Positions 34,401-49,400 of a stretch of DNA of 64,000 nucleotides are shown here, piece after piece. Each line of letters opens with the position of its first letter. Position 1 is the first letter of the stretch. Made by a program: the position numbers and the translations under genes. This DNA comes from Apostichopus japonicus (Eukaryota; Echinodermata; Holothuroidea; Aspidochirotida; Stichopodidae): positions 124,001-188,000 of the forward strand of contig NC_092578.1 of the NCBI RefSeq assembly GCF_037975245.1, written 5' to 3'. The notes under the pieces were generated by a model. That model was not told the DNA's origin. It saw only the letters and a program-made list of their open reading frames with translations, and did no database searches.

Positions 34401-37400
34401 ATTAGTTAGTAGTGATGTCTTTTCTGTTTTAGAGATTAATTAGTAGTGATTTCTTTTTAGAGATTAATATCAATCATATGTTGGGCATTGGCAATCAAAA
34501 TACTCTCAAATAACAGAAGCATTCAGCAAGCCTTGTATGAGGTCCCTGTAGACTCGTTAGAGACTTACCCATGTACACTCTTATGATGGCCTCACACACA
34601 AACTTGTACTGAGCTGTTGTCTGTATCAGCATAGCCCGCTGGTCTCTCATCCGCCGAACAATATCCAAAGGATAGATGGGATCATTGGTCTCAATCAAGC
34701 ACATTGCTGTTTCCATGGTAACCAGAACTCCTGTTCGACCAATTCCTGCACTGCAAATACAATAAAAAAAGTCATTCGATGTTTATAATTGGATTTTCCT
34801 CCTCCCACACACTAACAAGCTACAACACCCGAAAGTCTCAAATATAGAACACTGTGTCATATTTGTGGCACCAACTTATCATGCCAAAGCACTGAGAGAT
34901 AAGCAATGAGATAGGACACTGCCTTTGTATGACATTATAATACAGTAAGGGATATTTTCATAGAGCACTGAAGCCCTCTTTATGACATAATACTGTGAGG
35001 GATATCATTATAGAGCAATGAAGCCCTCTGTATGACATCATCATACAGTAAGGGATATCTTCATACAGCACTGTAGCTCTCTGTATGACCTAATACAGTA
35101 AGAGATATCTTCATATAGCACTGAGACCCTCTGTATGACATTAAAATAAAGTAATGGATATCATTATACAGCACTAAAGCCCTCTGTATGACATTATAAT
35201 ACAGTAAGGGATATCTTCAGAGAGCAATGAAGCCCTCTTTATGACACAATACAGTAAGGGATATCATTATAGAGCACTGAAGCCCTCTGTATGACCTAAT
35301 GCAGTAAGAGATATAGAGCACTGAAACCCTCTGTATGACATCATAATACAGTATGGGATATCATTATACAGCTCTGAAACCCTCTGTATGAAATTATAAT
35401 ACAGTAAGGGATATCATTATAGAGTACGAAAGCCCTCTGTATGACATCATAATACAGTAAGGGATATCATTATACAGCTCTGAAACCCTCTGTATGACAT
35501 CATAATACAGTAAGGGATATCATTATAGAGTACTAAAGCCCTCTGTATGACATCATAATACAGTAAAGGATATCATTATACAGCACTAAAGCCCTCTGTA
35601 TGACATCATTATACAGTAAGGGATATCATTTTACAGCTCTGAAACCCTCTGTATGACATCATAATACAGTAAGGGATACCATTATACAGCTCTGAAACCC
35701 TCTGTATGACATTATAATACAGTAAGGGATATCATTATAGAGTACTAAAGCCCTCTGTATGACATTACAATACAGTAAGGGATATCATTATACAGCACTG
35801 AAACCCTCTGTATGACATTATAATACAGTAAGGGATATCATTATAGAGTACGAAAGCCCTCTGTATGACATTAAATTACAGTATGGGATATGATTATACA
35901 GCTCTGAAACCCTCTGTATGACATCATAATACAGTAACGGATATCATTATAGAGCACTAAAGCCCTCTGTATGACATCGTAATACAGTAAGGGATATCAT
36001 TATACAGCTCTGAAACCCTCTGTATGAAATTATAATACAGTAAGGGATATCATTATAGAGTACTAAAGCCCTCTGTATGACATCATAATACAGAAGGGAT
36101 ATCATTATACAGCTCTGAAACCCTCTGTATAACATCATAATACAGTAAGGGATATCATTATACAGCTCTGAAACCCTCTGTATAACATCATCATACAGTA
36201 AGGGATATCATTATACAGCTCTGAAACCCTCTGTATGACGTCATAATACAGTAAGGGATATCATTATAGAGTACTAAAGCCCTCTGTATGACACCATTAT
36301 ACAGTAAGGGATATCATTATACAGCTCTGAAACCCTCTGTATAACATCATAATACAGTAAGGGATATCATTATACAGCTCTGAAACCCTCTGTATAACAT
36401 CATCATACAGTAAGGGGTGTCATTATACAGCACTAAAGCTCTTCTTATGAGATCATAAACAGTTAGGGATATTTGCATGGACCACAGAAATCCTCTGTAA
36501 GACAGCACTGTAGGGATATCTTCATACAGAACTAAAGCAATAAAATGAAAGCCTTCTGATAGATGTAATACTATTAGGAATATATGCATATTGCACTGCA
36601 ACCCTGTTAGACTAAATAGTAACATATGAACAGAATACTGCCTCTGTGTGTTACAAATCAATAAAATTAGGGATACATGCATAGATTACTGCAGTTCTGT
36701 ATAAGACTTATAAGTACATTTGGAGATAGATGCAAACATTGTCCATCATTGGTTGGGGTATTTTGAGGTAATTTTTGGTACTACCTGCAGTGAACAATAG
36801 TGGGCACCTCCATGTTGATTCTTCTTTGCCTTACTCGAAGGACAAAATCCAGGAAATCTGATGAATCATCTGGTACACCATGATCAGGCCAGGCTATGTA
36901 CTGCATCTGTTGAACCACCCTCTCTTCATTGCTCTATTGAGGGATATAAGTTATTAAGGATGAGTTCAGCAAGGGGTGAGGATTTGGCTGTTGTTCCGCC
37001 CTCCCCCTTTCATTGAATTGAATGTAACATCTCATCATTCATATACAAATCACATTATAACTTCATCATTTCCTGGTGCAATTTTTTAGACAAAAGATCA
37101 TATTTGTTTTAGAAACTTTGGGTTTCCCTTTGCAGGCAAGCATTGTTACATGTGCAAACTTCAATGCAACTTTAAACAAGCTTTTGAGATATTTAAGTTG
37201 ACAAAGTTTGCAGATTTTCACCTCTTATGAGCTCAAACGACCTTCTACCTCCAATGAAAATACAAGGGATCATCTACTCAGTATGGGACATCCACCTATT
37301 GAATTTGAGTTTCATTTTGAATTCCATTCTTAAAATCACGTTTACAAACTTTTACCTCTGTTGATCTTAAATGATATTTGATCAATACTGTACTGAAATC

Positions 37401-40400
37401 AATAGGGTTCATCTAATTAGTATGGGGTCCCTGCATACCAAGTATGAGGTTCATGCAAGCTTCTGTTCTTGATATATCAACACAAACACACACCAAAACA
37501 TGCAAATAAACACCCATACAAACACACACACAAACACACATAAAACTCATCACCATTGTCTGGGTTCACAATTGTCATCGAAACCAAAACATTATTAGAA
37601 AATCCAAAACTGAAACACATGTTTAGAACATGCACTAACTGTTGGTGAGTTTTCATCCATATATTCCATTGACAGTGAACAAGTTACAAGGTAAAAAGCA
37701 GAATAAATTTGAAATAAATGTATCTTGAATGACCCCTACATGAATTGGAAGCCACATATTCATAAAGTACAAACTTATGTTGCTAGAATTGTAGGTGTCA
37801 TGTATAAAATTAATCATTATTTATTCCAAATAATATTCTACTCTCTATTCCTCATCTTCATTATTGTGCTATATTGTGGGCAAACTCTTCTCCCAATAAA
37901 GTAAACTCCCTCTTTCTCCTACAAAAAAAAGCCGTAAGAATAATTTGTAAGCATCTTATCGTGATCATACCTCCCATTTATTTAGTGAGCTTAAGTTACT
38001 GACAATTTTTGACATTTATCATTATCAGTTGGGTATTTTTATGTTCAAGTGGCAGGAATGCTTGATTCCAACAAAGTTTTCATCTTTTTTCACTCCTACT
38101 AATACAATTCATGACCATAACACCAGACAGCAATCAAATATATTTCATGAAAATACCTTTTCTGCAACTTCACAAGTAACTGTTAGATACACTGGTCCTA
38201 GGTTTTGGAATACCCTAGATACCCAGGTCAATAGTTCAAAATCACTTTTACATTTTAAAAAACAACTAAAACTGTCTTTATTATATAAGCACAGGTAAAG
38301 TTTCTAGTTTCTTTTCCTATGTTTAGGTGTATTTTGGTGGGGGTGGGGAGGGGGCTTGTGTGTGTTTTTTGTTGGTGGCCTGGCCTTGATAAGCTCTGCT
38401 TCTGCCAGGTCTCCCCCACTTCACATCATTTGTATATATCAATTGTTTAATTCCTATGGAATGTATTTGTATTGTATATTCAAATGTTATTTATTCACTT
38501 TGTTTATGTGATGGTGAAGTGGGAAGAAAAAGTTTTCATTTCAATTTCGAGAGTTGTGTAATATGACGACATTTTCCTAAACCTGATCATTCAGTTTTCT
38601 TTATGCAAATTCATACGAAATTATTCAGGCTGCAGATAGAAACATTACATGTCTTGTGACTTAACTGTGACAAAATGTTCTAACATTATGATTTGTGCAT
38701 ATTTACCAAATGATAGGCTGATCAGTGGTGTACACAGTAAACATAGTTCCCACAAAGATAAGGTGACCAGATCATTGAATAATTTCAAACAGCCTGTACT
38801 TCATGCAAAGCATCATGTTGCACTTACTGATTAAGCAAAAGGCTTCACTGTTTTGGCATTGTACTTTATATCTTGGACAAAACACTTCCTAGATGAGGTG
38901 TTCTAACCTTGGGCATTTAGAAACCTAGAACCACCAAAACTGAGAGATCCTCAAAATGCCTTGTTTAAAAAGTCCTGTAAAAGTACAGGGTAGGTGCTAA
39001 GTTATGTCCCAGGATTTCCTGAAAAAATATGGTCACCTTATGCAAAGCGTTACTGTTCAATGAGTACAGAGTATGATAAAATATTGTCAGACAGTTTGTT
39101 GTGGACTATAGGTCAATCAATTCAAGGGAACTATCTCTTGGCCACTTGGTAAAAAGTTTCAGTAATCTTACATACCTGGGTGATGTATTCAGCCCTACAA
39201 TACAAACTCAATGAGCAAATGAGCACTGCTGCATTATTAACATTGTTTTAGGTTGCTGTTCAATGATAAGTTTAATACTTATATGATATTAGTTCCTGCT
39301 GCTGAAATACTTCAGATTGTACAAGTCTATAACTGGGAACCATTTACTTTCATAGGACCATGAACCAGAAAGCCAGGAGTCATGAGTCCTTGCCTTATAA
39401 GACTATATATGGATTCACTTGATTGATATAACAATTGGGGAAATTTAACATTTTTCCACAATCAAAATTTGCCTAGACCATCTGTAGACAGCACACACAG
39501 ATGGTGTAACACATACATCATCTGTAAAGAACATCTGCAGATGGTGTGACACATACATTATTTGTGTAGAGCACACACAGATGGTGTAAAACATACATTA
39601 TTTGTAGACAGCACACATAGATGGTGTAACACATACATCATCTGTACCGAACATCTGCAGATGGTGTGACACATATACATTATTTGTGTAGAGCACACAC
39701 AGATGGTGTAACACATACATCATCTGTACAGAACATCTGCAGATGGTGTGACACATACATTATTTGTGTAGAGAACACACAGATGGTGTAAAACATACAT
39801 TATTTGTAGACAGCACACATAGATGGTGTAACACATACATCATCTGTACAGAACATCTGCAGATGGTGTGACACATACATTTGTGTAGAGAACACACAGA
39901 TGGTGTAAAACATACATTATTTGTAGACGGCACACACAGATGGTGTAACACATACATCATCTGTACAGAACATCTGCAGATGGTGTGACACATACATTAT
40001 TTGTGTAGAGAACACACAGATGGTGTAAAACATACATTATTTGTAGACAGCACACACAGATGGTGTAACACATACATCATCTGTACAGAACATACGCAGA
40101 TGGTGTGACACATACATTATTTGTGTAAGAGCACACAGAGGGTGTAAAACATACATTATTTGTAGACAGCACACACAGATGGTGTAACACATACATCATC
40201 TGTACAGAACATCTGCAGATGGTGTGACACATACATTATTTGTGAAGAGAACACACAGATGGTGTAAAACCTTCAACATATTTTGATGCTGTCTACAAAG
40301 GGTATAAAACATGCACTATCTGTAAAGCATTGGATCGTTACTTACCTTTAAATTTCTGACATGAAAGTCCCTGAAAGCAAAAGAATTAGCATCTTCTTCT

Positions 40401-43400
40401 CGAATACATTTGATGTCATAGGCAGGACTTAGTTGTAAGTTTTGATTTACATTTGGCCAATATTTGTGACATTTAACCTGCAAAATCAAGACAGAGAAAA
40501 TAGACTTAGAAAGCTGCAAATGTTGAGGATGAGTCATCACACAATGATACCTGACTATGTAACACATCCTTTAAAATGCCCAAGATAAACAAAACACCCA
40601 GGTAAGAGACAATGAACCATCACACACCAATACCTGACATGGAATACATACTTAATGCCTCAAGATAAAAACTAACACTAGTAATAGAGGATGAACCATC
40701 ACACACCCAATACCTGACATGGAATACATACTTAATGCCTCAAGATATAACTAACACTAGTAATAGAGGATGAACCATCACACACCAATAGCTGACATGG
40801 AATACATACTTAATGCCTCAAGATATAACTTACACTAGTAATAGAGGATGAACCATCACACACCCAATACCTGACATGGAATACATACTTAATGCCTCAA
40901 GATAAAACTAACACTAGTAATAGAGGATGAACCATCACACACCAATACCTGACATGGAATACATACTTAATGCCTCAAGATAAAACTAACACTAGTAATA
41001 GAGGATAAACCATCACACACCCAATACCTGACATGGAATACATACTTAATGCCTCAAGATAAAACTAACACTAGTAATAGAGGATGAACAATCACACACC
41101 AATACCTGACATGGAATACATACTTAATGCCTCAAGATATAACTAACACTAGTAATAGAGGATGAACCATCACACACCCAATACCTGACATGGAATACAT
41201 ACTTAATGCCTCCAGATAAAACTAACACTAGTAATAGAGGATGAACCATCACACACCAATAGCTGACATGGAATACATACTTAATGCCTCAAGATATAAC
41301 TTACACTAGTCATAGAGGATGAACCATCACACACCCAATACCTGACATGGAATACATACTTAATGCCTCAAGATAAAACTAACACTCAGGTAAGAGACGA
41401 TGAACCATCACACACCAATACCTGACATGGAATACACTCTGATATCGAGGAATACTAATGGGATGTAATAGTATCATCTTTTAAGTTACAAAACTTAATT
41501 TGATCAAAGACGCTGTTATTACAGTGGAGCAAATGATAATGTCTACATTCATTACAATAATTTCATTTCTATCTGAATTTGTAGTGGAATATTACTAAGG
41601 TTGCTGCTTCTATAATACTTTACTGGAATGACCCAAATAGCTTAGTTGGCTTTATGGTAGCTATGGTTTCAGTTTTTCTCTCGTATAAAAACAAGCAAGA
41701 TCCACTTGAAGGTTTCACACAAAAAATCAATATGAAATATCCACATGCAAGCTAAGAGATTTCTCAAATATTCCCTTCTAGAGATATTGTGTTTACAAGA
41801 TTTTCACTTTGATTTCTGTAGACCACGAATGACCTTTGACATCAGCCAAAACCAAAATGCTTCTTCTTCACAATATGGAGGAACTTAAATTGAGAATGAG
41901 ATTGGTCAAACCTTTTCTTCTGAAGATATCATGCTAACAAACTTCCTATGATTCAAATAAAACACAAGGGCACTATGGTTCCTTGCTTATAAGCCAATAT
42001 TTACAAGGGAGCAGAACTGTCCTTAAATTGTTATTTGGATGTACACACAATATTATTCTCAAAAATATCACAAATCAACTGTTGGTCCTTTTGAGAACCT
42101 GTTGAGAACCTGGTGTCCAATTTAAGCGTGTTACGCACTGTCCTGAATGTTAATAGCTGAAACGGTATCAAAATAAACTTTTGGCCACTCATAAATTGAG
42201 AATCAGGTGTCCGATTGAAGCGGGAGTTGGTTTCCTCTTTAGAGCACACCTAGCTCTATCATATAATTGAAATATTGACCCTTTTTCCTTGCCCCATATC
42301 TCCTAACCACATGTGCTTAGTAAAACCAAACAAAACCTTTTTAACCTCTGATAACTTTGCACAGGAACAATGCACAGGGGTCAGCCTATGGACAATATTG
42401 ATCAAAAGGTACCTTTGAGATCCGAAAGTGACTAGGAAAATTCAAATAACCAAAGAAACTAATGTAGGTCACCTGAGGTCAAAGGTCACCCAGATGCGAG
42501 TCAACTATTGGATTACAACAGCGTAACTCCCAACCTTGAGGGACATTTTGTTCTCATGTTATTGCAAAAATACTAGTTTTTGACCCCTAATTGACCTTGT
42601 TGACATTGGATCACATGACCCTTATGTTTGGAAACAATCCCTTAACCCATGCACAGCTTGTCTCAAAATATTAACTGCATCAGACTTATGCACTGGGAGC
42701 TGTTGCATTTTTTGACCCTAACTGACCTTTGCGGGCACCAAAAACAATAGGGATCTTCCTCTCACTATGGGCTATCCACCCACCAAGTTTGGTCATGATA
42801 CATCATTTCCTTATTGAGATATCGTGTATACAAGCCAAGAGTCACATACACACACACGCACCCAAACACACACGCCAAGTTTAATGCATAGGTTCCTTGC
42901 TTTGCAAAAAGCAAGGAACCAAAAACAGTACAGTTCACTTCTTCTACGCAATATGATACATCCACATGCCAAGTATGAGATCTGTTGGAGGTCCCTTCTT
43001 GAGATAATGTGTTTACAAGGTTTTCACATTTTGACCTTTGGTGACCACAAATGACCCTTCACCATCTCAAAAAGCAACAGGCTTCTTCTACACAATATTG
43101 GCCAGTGATGTACTAAGCATGAAATTTGCTCAAGCTTTCCTTCTGGTTATATCATGGCATCACATCACGCACCAGCGACGTAGCCAGGAATTTGAAAGGG
43201 GGGGAGCACTTTTTGCGATTGATATGGATTTTCAAAATTTTAGGCACGACTAAGCGGAGCGCCACCATCGGTTGGTGCGCAGCGTACAAGAAAATTTCTG
43301 GTTTTGATACCACCCAGATCACCGGAAATGGCACTTCTCGGGCTTGAAAATGACCAACCAGATGTACACTTTTTGCCTGAGAACCAAATATTTCCCGATA

Positions 43401-46400
43401 GTTTTTTTCCATCCATAACCTTTTTGAAGATTGTCACCAGTCACAAATCATGTTCGACCTCATCGCATGTCCTGTGGATCATTGCTTTTTATAGGTGATT
43501 CTACGTCGCGGCCCACAATATCCGTCAGGCCCACTTTTCAAGGTTCCAAGCCCATTATTTGTTCAGAATTTGAAAATTCACATGTCTCGTGAATAAACTC
43601 ACTTCAAAACATATCCATAATGTTGCACAAAATTTCATCTATGGACAACCAATATAGAAAAAGCTCCTTCAACCCCTAACAGACCGGTCAAAATTGCACG
43701 AGTAGAGGGAAGTGTGATGCAGAATGTTGGTCAGAAATTTTGGAAAATTCAGACACAGTTAATTTATTGGTGTAGAAATATTAAAACCTCTTATAACGGC
43801 TATTATAAAACTTGGTTGAAGGAAATGAAAAAAATAGCAGATATTTCCGAAACCGAACACTACACACATAGGCGTAGGAGGCGGGGGGGGGGGGGGGGGC
43901 TGCAGCCCCTAATTCGCCATTTCTAATGTAAAAGAGAGTTTTGACATAATTTCACCTCCATGCCTTTTTCTCCATCTACGTAAGACATTTGGTTGTTTAC
44001 ATTAGCATCCCGCGGTACACTGCGCAACTTTCACGGACCGTACGGTACACGATGGCATGCGATGTATGGTAAATAACCGATGCTTGTTTATATGATATTG
44101 ACCATAACATGTTGAACGAAATTTTGGTTATGTTTTTCGGGCAAGTCGGACAGTTTTGAGGCTGTTCATCCTGGAACGCCATTTTCATGCTCACTGATAT
44201 GATGTGATATCTGCTGCGGTTGCTTTACAAATTCGAACAGACGCGTAGCGAGGAATTTGCCAAGGGAGGGGCGAAGCCTGTAGGCAAATTATCTCAGCGT
44301 AGCGCCACCATAAGTTGGCGCGAAGCGTTCAAGAAAATTTTGGCCGAACATGCCTCCCAGATCACTGGAAATGGCACTACCCAGGACCATTTGTTGGCGC
44401 GAACCGTACAAGTAAATTTTGGCCGAAAATGCCTCCCAGATCGCTGGAAACGACACTTCCCAGGCCTTGTAAGTTGCATCTAAGCACTTTCTATTTTGAA
44501 ATTACTGGCGATATCATAAAAAAAAATATGCTGAAGGGGGAGGGGGGCGGTCGCCCCCTTCCCGAAATGCGTCAGGTTCCCCGACGACACGGTCGAGTTC
44601 GAGACCAGCCATAGTTGGTTTCATAGCACAATTCTACAATTTTTTAAGGCGTATATACACACACACGCATTATGATAGACCATATATAGTATACAGATCA
44701 TGAGTGAGAGAGGAAAAATGGAAACGTCAAAAATGGAGTTGTCGGTGTAAGGGATAGGGTGAGGCAAACGCCCCTTCCGAAATCCTTGATCCGTCACTGA
44801 CTACCCTGTGTATATAATAGGGACCAGCCACGGGCGGCGGAACCGGGGGGGCACAGGGGGCACGTGCCCCCCCACTTTTCCTCAGGTTAAAAATGTGCCC
44901 TTTTTCTACATAAAAATTGAGGTGTCTCAAGTTAGCAAGAGGCCAGGGAACCAGAATAAACACTCGGGAAGGGCCGTTTCCAGCCATCTGAGGGGGTTTG
45001 TAAAACCAAAAATTTTCTTGTACACTCCGCGCCAACTGATGGTGGCGCTCCGCTCAGATAGTCGTGCATACAACTTTGCAAAACCTGGCTACGCCCCTGA
45101 CTTTTAATGAATCTCTGTGGGTCAAACTCAAAGCTATTTCGAATGGAAAAAAATTGTTAAGATATTGACAAGAAATAAACTCTAATTCGGAAGATTCCTA
45201 CATTAGCAACTAGCATGATTTCACTTCATTTTGTCTCAAAATAAAACTTGTTCCTTGTTTCCCAATTTGCACATTGGATATTGCAGTGCTAGTATGCATA
45301 TTTTCCTTGGGGGGGGGGCGTTGATGGAGTGATGTGTATACGCAAATAAGATAATACAATAAGAGATATAAAGGGTACTAAATATAAGGCTGCATCAGTC
45401 CAATCGAATTTCTGCAAAGTGCCCTTTGATGTCGGTGCCCCCCCCCCAGATTAAAAGTGCTTCCGCCGCCCTTGGGACCAGCGCTGTAATGATGTCACTG
45501 TTCCTCTTTCTCTTCCCGGTGTCTTGGCGTTTTCCTTCTACTCCCTCTTTTTCTCCTTTTTCTCTCTTTCTTCTTTTTCTTTTCCCTTCCTTCGTCTCCT
45601 CCTCCTCTTTTTTCCCCTCCTTTTTCCTTTTTTTTTTCTTCTCTCCTCTTTTTCTTACCCGGGAGGCGCGCGCCCCTAACGCCCCCCCCCTGGATACGCG
45701 CCTGTTGTGCATACAGTTCGTGACATTCCATAGAGTGCGATTAGGCAGGCAATATGTATTTTATTACGCAGTGGCCAACTGTAGGCTTGTAATTGGCTAT
45801 AAGCTAAATTTAGCTAATTGCATCTGCCAAACTAAGTAAGTAGTTGAATCAGTAGGCTGAATGTTACTACGATTACAATCGAGTTAACGGAGCTGACGAG
45901 TATTCAAGATCAAAAGAGCACTGACAAAATACCATGCTAAAAAAACGACAGTTTTAAAAAAAAAAAGTCGACACTGAAAGGGGGGGAGCGGTCACTCCCC
46001 CTGCTCCCCCCCTGGCTACGTCCCTGTCACGCACATACACTCCATCACAACTGCAAAGGTTATGATCCAAAAATGGGAGCAGGAACACTAACTACCGTCT
46101 TATATCAATAGTATTGTCATATGTAAAAAACTGGCATTGTTCCTGTCCTTACCCCTAAAATTTATGAGCTCAATGCTGTTGCTGCATGATAGGTCTGCAC
46201 ATCAAAGGGAGTATATACTACAGATTAAAATGTGGCCATAGTTATGCTCAAGTGGCCTGTTTCCACCACCATGCCTGTGACCCAGGGGCCACTTGCTTTT
46301 ATAATCTCACACTATTACACCAGCTCCTCAGAAGTAACACAATAGCAATGCATATACAGTTGCCAAGGACAAATGGTGATGGGTGTTATCCTCTGTGGGT

Positions 46401-49400
46401 ACTTTACATATGAAGTTAAATGAGCATACACTGTATTTGAACTATAATTTAGAGGATGTTATCAAATAAATATCATGAAAACCTGAATAGCTATAATTTG
46501 AAAGATTTCAAAAGTTCAGCCCTATCTTTTAAAGAACTTTTATCTAAATTTATATTACAAACTTTCCATGAAGATCTGGTAAGGATTTATTTCCACCATT
46601 CCAAATTAGTGGGATCTCTTGCTAATACTATTGCAGCTCCAGCTTATTTCAGATTCTGCCTTTTCTAATCACAGTTTGTCACAATCCTTTTATCTCTTTT
46701 GTTCATTCCTCTGCTAGAGAATGACTGGGCACCCATTTTCAAATTCCCATCCGGCACCTATTTAGAGGCCAAACTTCAATTTAGATTTTACACTGTATCC
46801 TAGAAAACTTTTTTTCTCAACTCTTGAGCTGGTAAATTTTGGCAGGCAGTTCCATTTTGTCCATGGAAGACAACCCTTTAACTTTCTCATAATGCACTGA
46901 AAATATTATATTTGTTCCTGTGATCTCAGCAACACAACACTTGATTGTAATTTGTGTGTTAACAAACTAAAATTTGTTTTCAAGGTTGAAAAATCAATTG
47001 CAACAAAACCTAAGGCTGGTGGTCTTATGAACTTTCACCAGCTTAATAATTTGTTTTTCACTGTTTAGTTTAATTACTTCCTTTGTCTGTGCCTGTAAAA
47101 TTCTGTATCTCTATTATTTTAAAGCATGTTTATTCTTCTTTTCTAAGTAATTAATGCATTGGCAATCACAATAGTTCTTGTTAAAAGTTGAATAAATAAG
47201 ATGGAAAACAAAACCTATATAAACTTCTGCAAGAAATATTTTCTAATTTGTTGAACAATAACATATCCACACTAAATTATGCCTAGCAGCATTCTTTAAC
47301 AGTAACTGAGTAATCTATCTCACACTCATGCTACCCTCAGTTGATTATTGCACAATAACAGAGTACTGATATTTACCCTTCCTCGTTCCACATTAGTGGT
47401 TAACATAACAATAAGGGTTGATCGCTGTTCCCAGATCATATCCCAGAAGTCCACCATAGTATTTGGAAGAGGACCTTGTGCAGCTATGTACTTGTTAACC
47501 ATAGCAGCCTTTGGTATATCCATCTGCAATATAATACAAACATAAAATATTTCAACCAGAAAGCCAGTTGGCTTTGTGATTCCTTGCCATACAATGTGCT
47601 CAAAATTTAAAATAACTATCCTACTTATGTAGAGCAAGTGAGTTAAATGTGTCCAAGAATTAAGTGAGAATCAGAAAAGATCAGAGATTTCCAGCTCTTA
47701 TTTGTAGTACTCCCTTGTGGGCATCAACTATTTCATTCACTGGTAAGGATTGTGAAGTATAGAATATTTATTCAATTGTTTCAATATCCAGAAAGAACAG
47801 TCTTCCTATGTGAAATATAGACACATACATGTATGAATTAAAGGACATTTTCTTTACCAATTTTGAGCTAGCAAATCAGTAACTATCCCTTAAATAATTG
47901 TTGTTAATGAATGAGATTAACATTACATTGTTTACACACTGTGAACTACTTTCACAACCTACTGACAAAGCAAAAGTCATCTAGTATAAATCACAGAGGA
48001 AATGACCACCTTTAAGACCATTTGAGGTAACCTGTTGATCCTTGGTACTTCTACTGTTGAGTTTTACTACATTGTCCTTACATCAAGGGATGTCACTTGG
48101 TACTTCTACTGTTGAGTTTTACTACATTGTACTTATATCAAGGGATAACACTTGGTACTTCTACTGTTGAGTTTACTACATTGTACTTACATCAAGGGAT
48201 GTCACTTGGTACTTCTACTGTTGAGTTTTACTACATTGTACTTATATCAAGGGATGTCAGTTAGTACTTCTGCTGTTGAGTTTCACTACATTGTCCTTAT
48301 ATCAAGGGATGTCACTTGGTACTTCTACTGTTGAGTTTACTACATTGTACTTACATCAAGGGATGTCACTTGGTACTTCTACTGTTGAGTTTTACTACAT
48401 TGTACTTATATCAAGGGATGTCAGTTGGTACTTCTGCTGTTGAGTTTCACTACATTGTCCTTATATCAAGGGATGTCACTTGGTACTTCTACTGTTGAGT
48501 TTACTACATTGTACTTACATCAAGGGATGTCACTTGGTACTTCTACTGTTGAGTTTTACTACATTGTACTTATATCAAGGGATGTCAGTTGGTACTTCTG
48601 CTGTTGAGTTTTACTACATTGTCCTTATATCAAGGGATGTCACTTGGTACTTCTACTGTTGAGTTTTACTAAATTGTACTTACATCAAGGGATGTCACTT
48701 GGTACTTCTACTGTTGAGTTTTACTACATTGTACTTATATCAAGGGATGTCACTTGGTACTTCTACTGTTGAGTTTCACTACATTGTCCTTACATCAAGG
48801 GATGTCACTTTGTACTTCTACTGTTGAGTTTTACTACATTGTACTTACATGAAGGGATGTCACTTGGTACTTCTACTGTTGAGTTTACTACATTGTACTC
48901 ATATCAAGGGATGTCACTTGGTACTTCTACTGTTGAGTTTTACTACATTGTACTTATATCAAGGGATGTCACTTGGTACTTCTACTGTTGAGTTTTACTA
49001 CATTGTACTTATATCAAGGGATGTCACTTGGAACTTCTACTGTTGAGTTTACTACATTGTACTTACATCAAGGGATGTCACTTGGTACTTCTACTGTTGA
49101 GTTTTACTACATTGTACTTATATCAAGGGATGTCAGTTGGTACTTCTACTGTTGAGTTTACTACATTGTACTTACATCAAGGGATAACACTTGGTACTTC
49201 TACTGTTGAGTTTTACTACATTGTACTTATATCAAGGGATGTCACTTGGTACTTCTACTGTTGAGTTTTACTACATTGTCCTTACATCAAGGGATGTCAC
49301 TTGGTACTTCTACTGTTGAGTTTTACTACATTGTACTTATATCAAGGGATGTCACTTGGTACTTCTGCTGTTGAGTTTTACTACATTGTACTTATATCAA

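Larger units (their letters stand above)
43173..46026. mobile_element. hAT-like TIR element, 2854 bp, with nested insertions
   Basis: The element begins CAGCGACGTAGCCAGG and ends with the complement of CAGGGACGTAGCCAGG. It is flanked by a perfect 8-bp duplication, TCACGCAC (43165-43172 and 46027-46034). CAG-starting TIRs with 8-bp duplications are the hAT signature. No transposase frame was found, so it is non-autonomous. The inside is a patchwork of similar ends (44238 CAGACGCGTAGCGAGG; 45085-45099 CTGGCTACGCCCCTG; 45695-45710 CCTGGATACGCGCCTG) and of G- or C-rich ends (44820-44875, 45440-45490), which points to repeated self-insertion. It lies in the PTPN4-like intron between exons at 40477 and 47377. 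Confidence 0.75.

Noticed and set aside
45395-45839. Frames over the polypyrimidine tract (Ser/Phe-rich plus, Lys/Glu-rich minus).
   Set aside because: Low-complexity translation of a CT tract inside a non-autonomous transposon.
46456-46668. Plus-strand 70-codon frame in the PTPN4-like intron.
   Set aside because: No motif, no splice context and antisense to the host gene.
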